Shown piece by piece: positions 56,683 to 64,000 of a stretch of DNA of 64,000 nt; the stretch's first letter is position 1, and each line of letters opens with the position of its first letter. Under the pieces are notes generated by a model that searched no databases, was not told the origin of the DNA, and saw only the letters and a program-made list of their open reading frames with translations. Where the stretch lies: contig CAWJEW010000002.1 of assembly GCA_963842065.1 (NCBI GenBank), positions 310,001 to 374,000 on the forward strand, read 5' to 3'. Origin of the DNA: CAITWD01 sp963842065 (GTDB taxonomy: Bacteria > Actinomycetota > Thermoleophilia > Miltoncostaeales > Miltoncostaeaceae). Both the position numbers and the translations under genes were made by a program.

Positions 56683-57264
56683 ATGGTCGTGGCGGTGCGC
56701 CGGCGGCTTGCGGCAGTGGCAGCAGTGGCGGGTCTGGCGGTCCTGGCCGGCTGTGGGTCCAGTTCCCACCCGTCGACGACGACGGCGACGACGCCGGGCG
56801 GCGCGACGAGCGCGGGGTCCTCGACGACGCAGACCGCGACCGGGTCGTCGACGGGAGCCGGCTCGACCGGATCGTCCACCACCGCGACGGCGTCAGCGCA
56901 GAACTTGCACGTCACCAACGCGCTGCGGGCCCAGTTGGTGCAGGCGGGCGCGGCCTCCCACAGCCTGACGGCCGCCGACTACACGGGGCTCGTGCCCGGG
57001 AGGACCTACTACGCCTACGACCCGGCCACGTCGACCTACTGGGCCGGGGCTGCCCTCGTCCCGAGCAGTTCGTCCATGCCCGCGCAGGTCTCGTCTCAGG
57101 ATGACGGCAGCTATCTGCTCTTCACACGCCCCGCGAATGGCGCCTGGACCGTGTACTCGGTGGGGATGACCGGGATCGCCGGCGCCAAGTGCCCGGTCCC
57201 GGTCCCGGCGTCAGTGCTCGCGGTCTGGGGCTGGGCGCCGGGGACCTGCCGCCCGGCGTCATAG
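56683..57264 (+). CDS. Lipoprotein of unknown function
   Basis: A signal with lipobox LAGC (from RRRLAAVAAVAGLAVLAGC) is followed by a ~50-residue Ser/Thr/Gly linker and a small domain (NALRAQLVQAGAASHSLTAA, YTGLVPGRTYYAYDPATSTY, WAGAALVP) with a Cys pair at the end (AKCPVPVPA...PGTC). GTG 56689, 6 bases after GGGAGG, is a likely true start. TAGGGT at 56659-56664 may be its -10. Membrane-anchored outside; function unknown. Confidence 0.75.
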   Translation: MVVAVRRRLAAVAAVAGLAVLAGCGSSSHPSTTTATTPGGATSAGSSTTQTATGSSTGAGSTGSSTTATASAQNLHVTNALRAQLVQAGAASHSLTAADYTGLVPGRTYYAYDPATSTYWAGAALVPSSSSMPAQVSSQDDGSYLLFTRPANGAWTVYSVGMTGIAGAKCPVPVPASVLAVWGWAPGTCRPAS

Positions 57265-57754
57265 CTGCGGGCTCGTCACGGCAGAGCCTGGTGGCCACAG
57301 GGGCCACGGTCCCCACGCCGAGTCGTCGCGGAACTCTTGCTCGATCTCGGTGAAGAAGTCGGATGACAGATGTGCGAAGTCTTTCCGGCTGAGCCGAATC
57401 GGGTCGCCGACGTTGGGCGTGGTGATCGTTTGCTCCGGCACGAGCTTGATCACCTTGCTTCCGCGCAGAATGCCGTCGTTGTTCATCATCGAGTCGCAGA
57501 TCAACTCGACCTTGTTGAGCGGATTGCAGTCCTTGCCGGTGACCATCCGGAGCCGATGACCGAAGAAGCGGTCGAGCACGAGGGTCATGTTGTTGAACAA
57601 CTGTGCGCTGAAGGCGTCGAAGGCCGGCGCGGTGTCGGTCAGAGCCGCTGCGCGCGACAGGTACCGTCGGCTCGTCGTCGGCCCCGAGCTGCGTCGTGAG
57701 CGTGGTCTTCGCGCGGTCGATTTCGTCCTGTGTGTAGGTCTTGCGTCCGAGCAT
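57259..57754 (-). pseudogene. Protein of unknown function, frameshifted
   Basis: ATG 57754 gives MLGRKTYTQDEIDRAKTTLT, then a frame change near 57660 and AAALTDTAPAFDAFSAQLFN, LDRFFGHRLRMVTGKDCNPL, NKVELICDSMMNNDGILRGS and ending EIEQEFRDD. The joined protein would be about 165 residues, with a real-protein character in both halves. No family recognised. It lies downstream of another small minus-strand frame that starts at 58087. Confidence 0.5.
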
Positions 57755-57759
57755 GGCAT

Positions 57760-58087
57760 GACGACCGTTCGTATTCGTTGGAGCCTCAGGCCCCGCCACA
57801 CGGTGCGGCCCCCGGTCGGCGGAACCGGCCGTGGGCGTGCGGCAGCCGACCGTGGCGGTGGTCGCTCGATCAGCCCGATGACGCTGCCGCCGGGGTCGGA
57901 CCTCGGTCGCGACGAGTTTGCGCCCGCCGACGTCGGTGATCCGGTCACGGATCGTCGCGCCGGCGCGGAACCCGGGACACGACGCCTGGTCTGTGGTCAG
58001 CGGCACGCCGAGCAGCGCGGTGAACCCGCGCGTTGCCGCCACGATCTTGGTGCCCGGACAGATGACCGCTTGCGCACCCTGTGACAT
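57760..58087 (-). CDS. Possible small protein, end unclear
   Basis: From ATG 58087 the text SQGAQAVICPGTKIVAATRG, FTALLGVPLTTDQASC and FRAGATIRDRITDVGGRKLV looks protein-like for about 65 residues. Near 57895 it seems to move one frame (GGSVIGLIERPPPR). AGGAGAT precedes the ATG. It is divergent from the sigma-factor gene. No family known; the 3' end cannot be set. Confidence 0.35.
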
Positions 58088-58173
58088 GGCGAGATCTCCT
58101 TGGCGAGTGTGTTACCTCGACCGCGTGCGGATCGTCGGGGATATGAGGAATCTCACGCGCGGGAGGTAACGCC

Positions 58174-59066
58174 GGTGCCAGACGACTGGCTGGCCGAACA
58201 GTTCGACGCGCGCCGCGGCCAGTTGCGCGCCGTGGCGCCGCGCATCCTCGGGACGCCCGATGACGCCGACGACGCAGTCCAAGAGGCGTGGCTGCGTATC
58301 GCCGGGGCCGACAGGACAGCCGTCACGAATCTCGGCGGATGGCGTCGTGGCGCGGGTGTCGCTCGAGATGCTCACGGCACCACGAGGTCGCCGCATCGCG
58401 GCGGGGGAGCGGTATCAGGACCGGTTTGCGCCGTCTGCGGCCGACGGCCCGGAGGACCAGGCGGAGCGTGCCGACGCTGGGCGCGGCACTCGTGGTGGTG
58501 CTCGACACGTTGTCGCCGTCCGAGCGCCTTGCCTTCGTGCTGCACGACATGTTCGCCGTTCCGTTCGACGAGATTGCGCCCGTCCTTGGCCGATCGTCTG
58601 CAGCGACCAGGATGCTCGCGAGCCGTGCCCGCCGGAAGGTCAACGGCGACGCCGCCCGGACGTCGACGCGCGCGTCTGTCGAGCGGGACATCGTGCGTGC
58701 ATTTCTGGCCGCCTCGCGAACCGGGAATTTCCACGCCCTCGTGGGCCTACCGCGTCCGGAGGTCGTCCTGGCTGCCGACGCTGCGGCCGTCCGGACGGAT
58801 GCCCCGGCCGAGGTCCGGGGAGCCGACGGCGTCGCGGCGATGTTCTCGGAGCGGGCACTTGCCGCACAACCGGCAGACGTCGAGGGCGGAGCCGCATCGT
58901 CTGGGCGGTGGGCGGACGGCCAACGGTCGTCTGGGAGTGCATGTTCCAGGGAGGGCCGGATCATCCACATGGAGATGCTCGCCGACGCCGAGCCCTCGCA
59001 GCCATCACCGTGGATGTGCTCGAGGACCGGGCGCTCGAGCGGTCAGCGCCGGACGGCGACAGCTGA
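58174..59066 (+). pseudogene. ECF sigma factor with SnoaL-like C-terminus, multiply frameshifted
   Basis: GTG 58174 with GGGAGG upstream gives the sigma-2 region DDWLAEQFDARRGQLRAVAP, DADDAVQEAWLRIAGAD. Frame changes near 58330, 58375 and 58470 lead to the sigma-4 region LVVVLDTLSPSERLAFVLHD, MFAVPFDEIAPVLGRSSAAT and MLASRARRKVNG. The SnoaL-like tail follows (IVRAFLAASRTGNFHALVGL), with more shifts near 58905, 58955 and 58995 to the end ITVDVLED. This is the SigJ/ECF41-like layout. At least five frame changes; not functional as written. Confidence 0.78.
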
Positions 59067-59368
59067 TCCCCGATCACGCGCGCCCTGGCGGTGGCGCCTT
59101 CGGCGCGGTCTGCCGGGCGCCGACCCCTTGGGCAATCGCGCATCTTGCAACGCCATGCGCCGTCGGCGTCGCTGGTGCAGCTGTCGCGTCCGCATCGCGC
59201 AACCGCCATGGCACCGCAGTCGGTCCGTCGCAGGTGCGCCGTCTCGGCCATCTGCCACCCGGCGAGCGCGCCAGCCGGCGCAGGACCCGAGCTCGCCCGG
59301 CGGTCGCGTCGGGCCGCCGGCCGTGAGAGAGTAGCCGCCATGGCCATTCTCGGCGGATCGCTGCCCCT
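59067..59368. other. No gene seen
   Basis: About 300 bp of GC-rich DNA between the broken sigma gene and the GAP-family gene. I see no conserved protein text, RNA gene or clear repeat. Confidence 0.4.
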
Positions 59369-60022
59369 GTGATCCTGGACCTCATCCTCATCGGGCTGGC
59401 GATCGCGCTTGAGCCGATTCCGCTCACGACCTTCATTGTCGTCTTGGCGTCCAAGGGGGGTGTCCGCAAGGGGGCGGCGTTTCTGTTCGGCTGGCTGCTG
59501 TCGCTGGCAGTCGTCATTGCCGGCACCGTGCTGGTCACCGGTAATGCGCCCCCGAAGCCCAACAGTCCGCCATCGCTTGCCGCGATTGCCGCAAAGATGG
59601 CCATCGGGGTCGCACTGGTGCTGATCGCGGTGCGGCAACGGCGTCGGATGGGCCGGCCAAAGAAGCCGAAAAAGCCGCCCAAATGGCAGACGGGCATCGA
59701 CACGATGTCGCTGTGGTTCGCCGCCGCGCTTGGCCCGCTGACCCAGCCATGGGGTCTGGTGGCCGCAGGTGTGGCCGTGATCGTCGACGCGAAGATCTCC
59801 TCCTGGCAGAGCTACCTTGCGCTGTTCTTGTACTGCCTCATCGCGACGAGCACGTATCTGGCGATGGAGATCTACGCCGGCTTCTGGCCCGATGAGACCC
59901 AGGCGTTCCTCGCACGCACGCGGGCCTGGATCGACACGCACACCGATCAGGTCATCATCGTGGTCTCACTGGTGCTTGGCTTCTGGCTGATCGGCAAAAG
60001 CATCTACCAGGTCGTCACCTGA
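59369..60022 (+). CDS. GAP-family (Sap/SfLAP) membrane protein
   Basis: A 217-residue, six-helix membrane protein: ILDLILIGLAIALEPIPLTT, FIVVLASKGGVRKGAAFLFG, a cytoplasmic basic loop (RQRRRMGRPKKPKKPPKWQT) and SLWFAAALGPLTQPWGLVAA. This matches the actinobacterial GAP/sulfolipid-addressing (PF11139-type) family, LysE-like proteins linked to export of lipids or small molecules. GTG 59369 is the start. Substrate unknown. Confidence 0.85.
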   Translation: MILDLILIGLAIALEPIPLTTFIVVLASKGGVRKGAAFLFGWLLSLAVVIAGTVLVTGNAPPKPNSPPSLAAIAAKMAIGVALVLIAVRQRRRMGRPKKPKKPPKWQTGIDTMSLWFAAALGPLTQPWGLVAAGVAVIVDAKISSWQSYLALFLYCLIATSTYLAMEIYAGFWPDETQAFLARTRAWIDTHTDQVIIVVSLVLGFWLIGKSIYQVVT

Positions 60023-60149
60023 CCGCGTGGGATCGCGGCGGCCGCGCGGGCCGGGTGGCGCCCGCGCGGCTTCAACGCACAGGCACGGTTGGCCGCCGTC
60101 GTGTTCTTGCTAGCGCCCGATACCGACAGGGAGGACGGCGCTTCTGAAG

Positions 60150-60572
60150 ATGAATGACTTCCCCCTCACCGGTGGCTGCAACTGCGGAGCCGTCCGCTTC
60201 GAGGTGACCGAGCCGCTCGTCGTCGCGAGCTATCGCCATTGCTATCGCTGCCAGCGTCGCAGTGGAGCGGCTGCATCGGCGAACGCGCCTCCCGCATCCG
60301 GCACCTTTCGGATCGTTGCGGGCAAGGATCGGCGTCGTGTGTGGAAGCCCGACAGCGGCGGCGAGAAATGGTTCTGCGGCGACTGCGGCGCGTCGCTGTT
60401 CGGCCGCAATCCCGGTCACGCCGATCCATTGGGCATCCGGATGGGGGCGTTCGACGAAGATCCGGGAATCCGGCCGAGCGTCCGTCAGCTTGTGGCCTAC
60501 GCCGCGCGGTGGGAGCCGATCCCCGACGACGGATTGCCCCGCTACCCGGAGAGTCGCCACACGCCGCGCTGA
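60150..60572 (+). CDS. GFA-family (CENP-V/GFA) zinc protein
   Basis: A 140-residue protein with the GFA zinc ligands GGCNCGAVRFEVTE, SYRHCYRCQRRSGAAAS and EKWFCGDCGASLFGRNPGH. The family includes the glutathione-dependent formaldehyde-activating enzyme, but most members in actinobacteria have no proven substrate. Complete and unbroken. Confidence 0.88.
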   Translation: MNDFPLTGGCNCGAVRFEVTEPLVVASYRHCYRCQRRSGAAASANAPPASGTFRIVAGKDRRRVWKPDSGGEKWFCGDCGASLFGRNPGHADPLGIRMGAFDEDPGIRPSVRQLVAYAARWEPIPDDGLPRYPESRHTPR

Positions 60573-60959
60573 CGCCGCACCGCTCGCCGAGCACGACGAC
60601 CGTGACGATCGGGCGACGTCCCCCGGACTCCCGCTAGGCCCCGGTCGCGTGTTCCCGCGGTGGTCCCCCCCAACGGCGACCACCGCGCAGGACCAATGCC
60701 GAGCGCCGGATGCATCAACGGCGGAGCGCTCGCGACGACCACGAGTGCTGCGCCACGTGGCCGGCACGCTCGAGGTGCTGCTGCCGAGCCGGAAGCGGGT
60801 CTCGCGAGCCGGCGCTGTCGCGCAGCTGGCGATGACGACGCTCCCTGCGGGCGACGGCCTATCGGGTCGCAGGCGGCTGCGCGGCGGAGCAGTGATTGCG
60901 CGACGCAAGGACTCGTGGGACGCTGCGGCCGGATCGTTGTCGCAAGCCGGGAGTGGGGC
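60573..60959. other. No gene seen
   Basis: About 390 bp with open frames but no recognisable protein text. It may be remains of older genes. No hairpin or repeat stands out. Confidence 0.4.
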
Positions 60960-61600
60960 GACGCCACGGTTCGGCGAAGGCGGCTTGCACCGTGCGGCGT
61001 GGTGGGGGCACTCTTGGTGCCCCTGGCATTTCTCGTTCTCGCGGGCGATACCCCGAGCGAAACCGCCAGTGGCGCGGCGGTCGTGTCGTACTGCAGTGCC
61101 CACGAGCCCCGCAACAAACGAGCGGCCATCGCGGTCATCGTCGCGGCGGTGTTGCTGGTGTGATTCGCCGCGCAGCTCCGGGCGGTGCTGCACGGGAACC
61201 AGCCCGGAGTAGGTGTGGTGTCGCTCGCTGCCTTCGGCGGTGCCGTTGTCGGTTCGGCTGGGCTCCTCTTTGCCGCAGCCGGACGGCTTGCGTTGGTCAA
61301 CGCAGCCAACGACGGGTGAGCCGGACCCGCGCAGACGCTGAATGTCCTCGATAACTACACCGTCTTTGCGGCCTTCGGTGGATTCGCGGTCCTCTTGCTT
61401 GGCGCGGGCATCGCGACCGTGCGGCGACCCGCACTGCCGCGCTGGCTCGGGTAGGCCGCGATCGTGAGCGGCGTCCTCGCGCTGCCGGCTGGCCTTGGCT
61501 TCATCGGGTTCGCCCTTGGACTCGCCTGGATTCTCGTGGCGGGCATCCTGATGTTCCGGAAGGACCTCATCGCGGCGAGTGCTTCCTGGGCCCGACGCAT
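60960..61600 (+). pseudogene. Membrane protein gene with three in-frame stop codons
   Basis: One frame carries a conserved-looking four- to six-helix membrane protein: CGVVGALLVPLAFLVLAGDT, KRAAIAVIVAAVLLV, stop TGA 61161, FAAQLRAVLHGN, VVSLAAFGGAVVGSAGLLFA, stop TGA 61317, AGPAQTLNVLDNYTVFAAFG, ALPRWLG, stop TAG 61452, AAIVSGVLALPAGLGFIGFA. At the first and third sites relatives have Trp (LWF..L; RWLGW), so TGG changed to TGA or TAG. No frameshift is needed across about 600 bp, so this is point-mutation decay, unlike the other broken genes. Confidence 0.7.
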
Positions 61601-61911
61601 TTGGACGTCTGCGTTGTGCTCGGGGTCGGGTGTAGCTGTGAGCGTCGACGGGGTATCGAGCTTGCGACACGTGAGCTTGGGAGACGAGATGCGCGGGGAC
61701 AGTGGGCGACAATGGGCGGCGATGACGGCTATGGTTTCCTCGCCCGGGCTGCTCGATGCGCCGAACAGCACCGTTCCTTCCGACCGAGGCATCGGGTCCG
61801 TCATCGCCAGGGAGTTCGGGCGAGCCGGGCTGGCAATCCGGTTGGTGCGGGCTCGACGTGAGTGCCGTGAGGGCGATGGAGGGCTCGTGCACGATCGACG
61901 GAGGTGTGCCC
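61601..61911. other. No gene seen
   Basis: Spacer between the dead membrane protein gene and ppgK. No recognisable protein text; the GAGG ribosome site at its end belongs to ppgK. Confidence 0.4.
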
Positions 61912-62775
61912 ATGGCGAGTCACGCAATCGGTGTTGATATCGGAGGTACCGGTATCAAGGGAGCGCGCGTCGACCTGAGCTCGGGTCAGCTCATCGGAGA
62001 TCGCGTGCGCATCGAGACACCGCATCCGGCGACCCCGGCGGCCGTTGCCGACATCGTCAATCGGGTGATCGAGCAGATCGGCGGCGATGGCCCGGTTGGC
62101 CTGACACTGCCGGCCGTGATTCGGGGCGATGTCGTCCGCACGGCGTCGAACATCGACCACGGGTGGATCGGCGTCAATGCCGTCGAGGTATTCGGCGCCG
62201 CGACCGGCAGGCAGATCGGTGCGGTCAACGATGCCGATGCTGCCGGTCTGGCGGAGATGCGCTACGGGGCGGGTCGGAATAACGCGGGCGTGGTGGTCAT
62301 GATCACCCTCGGGACCGGCATCGGCAGCGCCGTGTTCATCGACGGGAACCTGGTTCCCAATTCCGAACTTGGCCATCTGCCCTTGCACAACGCTCCTGCC
62401 GAGGCTTGGGCTGCCGAGTCGGTTCGCGAGAGCGAGGCCCTTTCGTGGAAACAATGGGCGCACCGTGTGCAGACCTACCTCGGTCTGCTCGAGCGCGTGT
62501 TGTGGCCGGACCTCATCATCATCGGCGGCGGAGTGAGCAAGAAGTCCGACAAGTTCCTCCACCACATCGATGTGCAAACCGAGCTGGTCCCCGCCGAGTT
62601 GCTCAATGACGCGGGGATCGTCGGGGCCGCCCTGTTTGCGCCGACGAGCGAGGTGTCCTCCGACAGGGGGGGCGCACGCGGTAGCCACTGCCGACGCCTC
62701 GTGGCCGCGCCGCTGGGCGCGTTCGTCCTCGTGCGCGGCTGCCGGCGTCGGGATGGGCTCGGCGTTCCCGGGTGA
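61912..62775 (+). CDS. ppgK: Polyphosphate glucokinase (ROK family)
   Basis: ATG 61912 with GGAGG upstream starts MASHAIGVDIGGTGIKGARV. Further on are VGLTLPAVIRGDVVRTASNI, GAVNDADAAGLAEMRYGAGR, MITLGTGIGSAVFIDGNL and DLIIIGGGVSKKSDKFL. This is the actinobacterial PPGK that phosphorylates glucose with polyphosphate or ATP. The normal end should be near GIVGAALFA (about residue 245); the last ~40 residues (RGGARGSHCRRLVAAPLGAF) look like non-coding DNA read through, so the original stop may have been lost. Confidence 0.88.
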   Translation: MASHAIGVDIGGTGIKGARVDLSSGQLIGDRVRIETPHPATPAAVADIVNRVIEQIGGDGPVGLTLPAVIRGDVVRTASNIDHGWIGVNAVEVFGAATGRQIGAVNDADAAGLAEMRYGAGRNNAGVVVMITLGTGIGSAVFIDGNLVPNSELGHLPLHNAPAEAWAAESVRESEALSWKQWAHRVQTYLGLLERVLWPDLIIIGGGVSKKSDKFLHHIDVQTELVPAELLNDAGIVGAALFAPTSEVSSDRGGARGSHCRRLVAAPLGAFVLVRGCRRRDGLGVPG

Positions 62776-63172
62776 AATCAGCCGCATGATTGGCGTGGCG
62801 GCACGGGGACTGATCGTCATGGCCGCGGTGCCGGGTGCGCGTCCGAACCCTGATCGTCAGCTCGGAACCCGCGACCTCGAGCGAGCACGCGGGAAGAACG
62901 CGCGCACGTTGCGCGTCGAGACGACCCACGTTTGACGGATCGCTGGCGCGCATGCCCGCGTGCGTGCAGGTGGTTGGCCGAGTCGTGGCGAGAGCGACTG
63001 ACTGCCGTATGGCAGTGGATGGGTCCCCGTGCGGGCGCACCGGGCGGATGACGGGGACGCCGACGGTGACCCGCGCGTTGCCAAGTGCGGTCGCGGACAC
63101 TTCCCCTTCAGGCCTCGACCCGATCGCCGTGTCACGCGGTGTCGACGCGTGCGTCATCGTCCGAGGCGATCT
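62776..63172. other. No gene seen
   Basis: About 400 bp between ppgK and the convergent SHOCT membrane protein. No conserved protein text, RNA gene or repeat recognised. Confidence 0.4.
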
Positions 63173-64000
63173 TCACGGAAGGATCTGCTTCTTCGCGCGA
63201 GCGAACTCCTCGTCAGTGAGCGCACCGCTCTCGTGCAACGCAGCGATGTGGGCGAGTTCCTCCGCCGTGGAGCGGTGGTGCCCGATCCGCCACCCGGAGT
63301 CGGGCTTCCGCGACGACCACCACGAGCGCACGCGGCCGTCCGCCGCCACCAGTGTGGCGCGGAGGTCGCGACCCGCGCTCTTTTCTGGGAACTCACGCTG
63401 GGTTTGTCGTCGAAACGCATAGATCCCGGCGGCGAGCAGTCCGCCCAAGATGAGGATCCCCCACGGCGATCGCAGCGCGTCGGTAGGGCCCCACAGGACG
63501 ACGAGGATGTAGGCGACCGCGACGGACGTCCAGGCGATGCCGGGTCGCTCGTTGAGGACCGGGGCAATCCAACGGCGCACGGCTGTTGCGGGCGGTGTGG
63601 GTCCCGCAAGCGTCGCCCCGAGGACGACGAGCACGCCATAGAGGACGGTCGCCCAGCCGATCTCGCCGAGCGTCGAGGTGCCGATGACCCAGATGTGCTG
63701 GGCCGGCACCTGATATGTCGCCGTTGTCAAGCCACCGATGACGTAATCGCCGGTCAGGCGACGGGCCACAAATACGATGAGGCCGACGATGACGAATGCC
63801 CAGCCGATGTTGCGCAGTGTCTGGCGGCGGATGCCCTCGGCGAGATACAGCGCGAGCCCGAACATGGCGAGGACGAGCACGATGAGCCACGCGCTCAGAA
63901 TCCGGATTGCGCCGACGCCTGCCTGCGCGAGGCCAAGCTGGTCCGAGTGCATCACCGTGATGACCCCGGTGTTCGGCGGCAACTTGTCGAGCACCGACGC
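63173..64000 (-). CDS. Membrane protein with C-terminal SHOCT domain, 5' end outside the window
   Basis: The frame runs off the window edge, so the N-terminus is missing. The visible part begins DKLPPNTGVITVMHSDQLGL, which looks like the end of an extracytoplasmic region. It has about six membrane helices (LSAWLIVLVLAMFGLALYLA; IGWAFVIVGLIVFVARRLTG) and ends with a SHOCT motif, ELAHIAALHESGALTDEEFA. SHOCT tails are found in many unrelated proteins and may help oligomerisation. Function unknown. Confidence 0.75.
   Translation of the reverse strand, partial: ASVLDKLPPNTGVITVMHSDQLGLAQAGVGAIRILSAWLIVLVLAMFGLALYLAEGIRRQTLRNIGWAFVIVGLIVFVARRLTGDYVIGGLTTATYQVPAQHIWVIGTSTLGEIGWATVLYGVLVVLGATLAGPTPPATAVRRWIAPVLNERPGIAWTSVAVAYILVVLWGPTDALRSPWGILILGGLLAAGIYAFRRQTQREFPEKSAGRDLRATLVAADGRVRSWWSSRKPDSGWRIGHHRSTAEELAHIAALHESGALTDEEFARAKKQILP

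Noticed and set aside
60960..61600. UGA read as Trp (altered code) to explain the two TGA stops
   Set aside because: A TAG stop occurs in the same frame and many intact genes here end in TGA, so decay is simpler.

Overview
The window is high-GC DNA, close to 70% over most genes, with actinobacterial gene order. The block infC-rpmI-rplT-23S rRNA methyltransferase-pheS-pheT-argC-argJ, followed at a distance by argB-argD and argG, matches the translation/arginine neighbourhood known from Actinobacteria. A deazaflavin (F420)-type nitroreductase, a DtxR regulator, a SpoIID-NlpC/P60 secreted protein, a polyphosphate glucokinase and many apparently leaderless promoters fit an actinobacterium. Thermoleophilia/Solirubrobacterales is my guess, not shown. 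No rRNA, tRNA or CRISPR array was found.

Layout. 0-13 kb is accessory: secreted proteins, two drug-type MFS exporters, a TetR regulator fused in frame to a universal stress protein, an acyltransferase, and a run of frameshifted genes (MarR, SDR, ExoD, a flavin oxidoreductase, ChrA). 13.8-22.1 kb is intact core: hupB, infC-rpmI-rplT-tsnR-like-pheS-pheT-argC-argJ. 22.1-26.5 kb is an IS-rich island (AraC + VOC pair, two ISL3 remnants around a lower-GC DUF1801 gene, a TetR gene abutting an ISL3 end, a nearly complete IS5-family transposase) that separates argJ from argB. 26.5-39 kb is core again: argB-argD, an ABC exporter pair, an anti-sigma-type kinase, argG, two unknown beta-propeller-like proteins and dnaE. 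39-53 kb is a mixed housekeeping region (DtxR, lipoprotein cyclophilin, aldo/keto reductase, Lin0512, MsrB, Acs, SpoIID-NlpC, DUF815 ATPase, Mrr-like nuclease, CPA2 antiporter, polysaccharide deacetylase, Ddn, AIM24). 53-64 kb carries stress genes (OsmC, Dps, PEBP), several broken genes (flavoprotein disulfide-reductase homologue, ECF sigma factor, a membrane protein with three in-frame stops), a GAP-family exporter, a GFA protein, ppgK and a truncated SHOCT membrane protein.

How it works together. ArgC, ArgJ, ArgB, ArgD and ArgG cover most of arginine synthesis; argF, argH and argR are not in the window. The island would interrupt an ancestral argCJBD transcript, and argB now has what looks like its own promoter directly at its start codon.

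Reading quality. At least nine genes carry apparent single-base frameshifts, several of them in C, G or A runs, yet none falls in about 28 kb of mostly core coding sequence (13.8-42.6 kb). Both real gene decay and local consensus errors are possible, and the entries say which seams I could locate.
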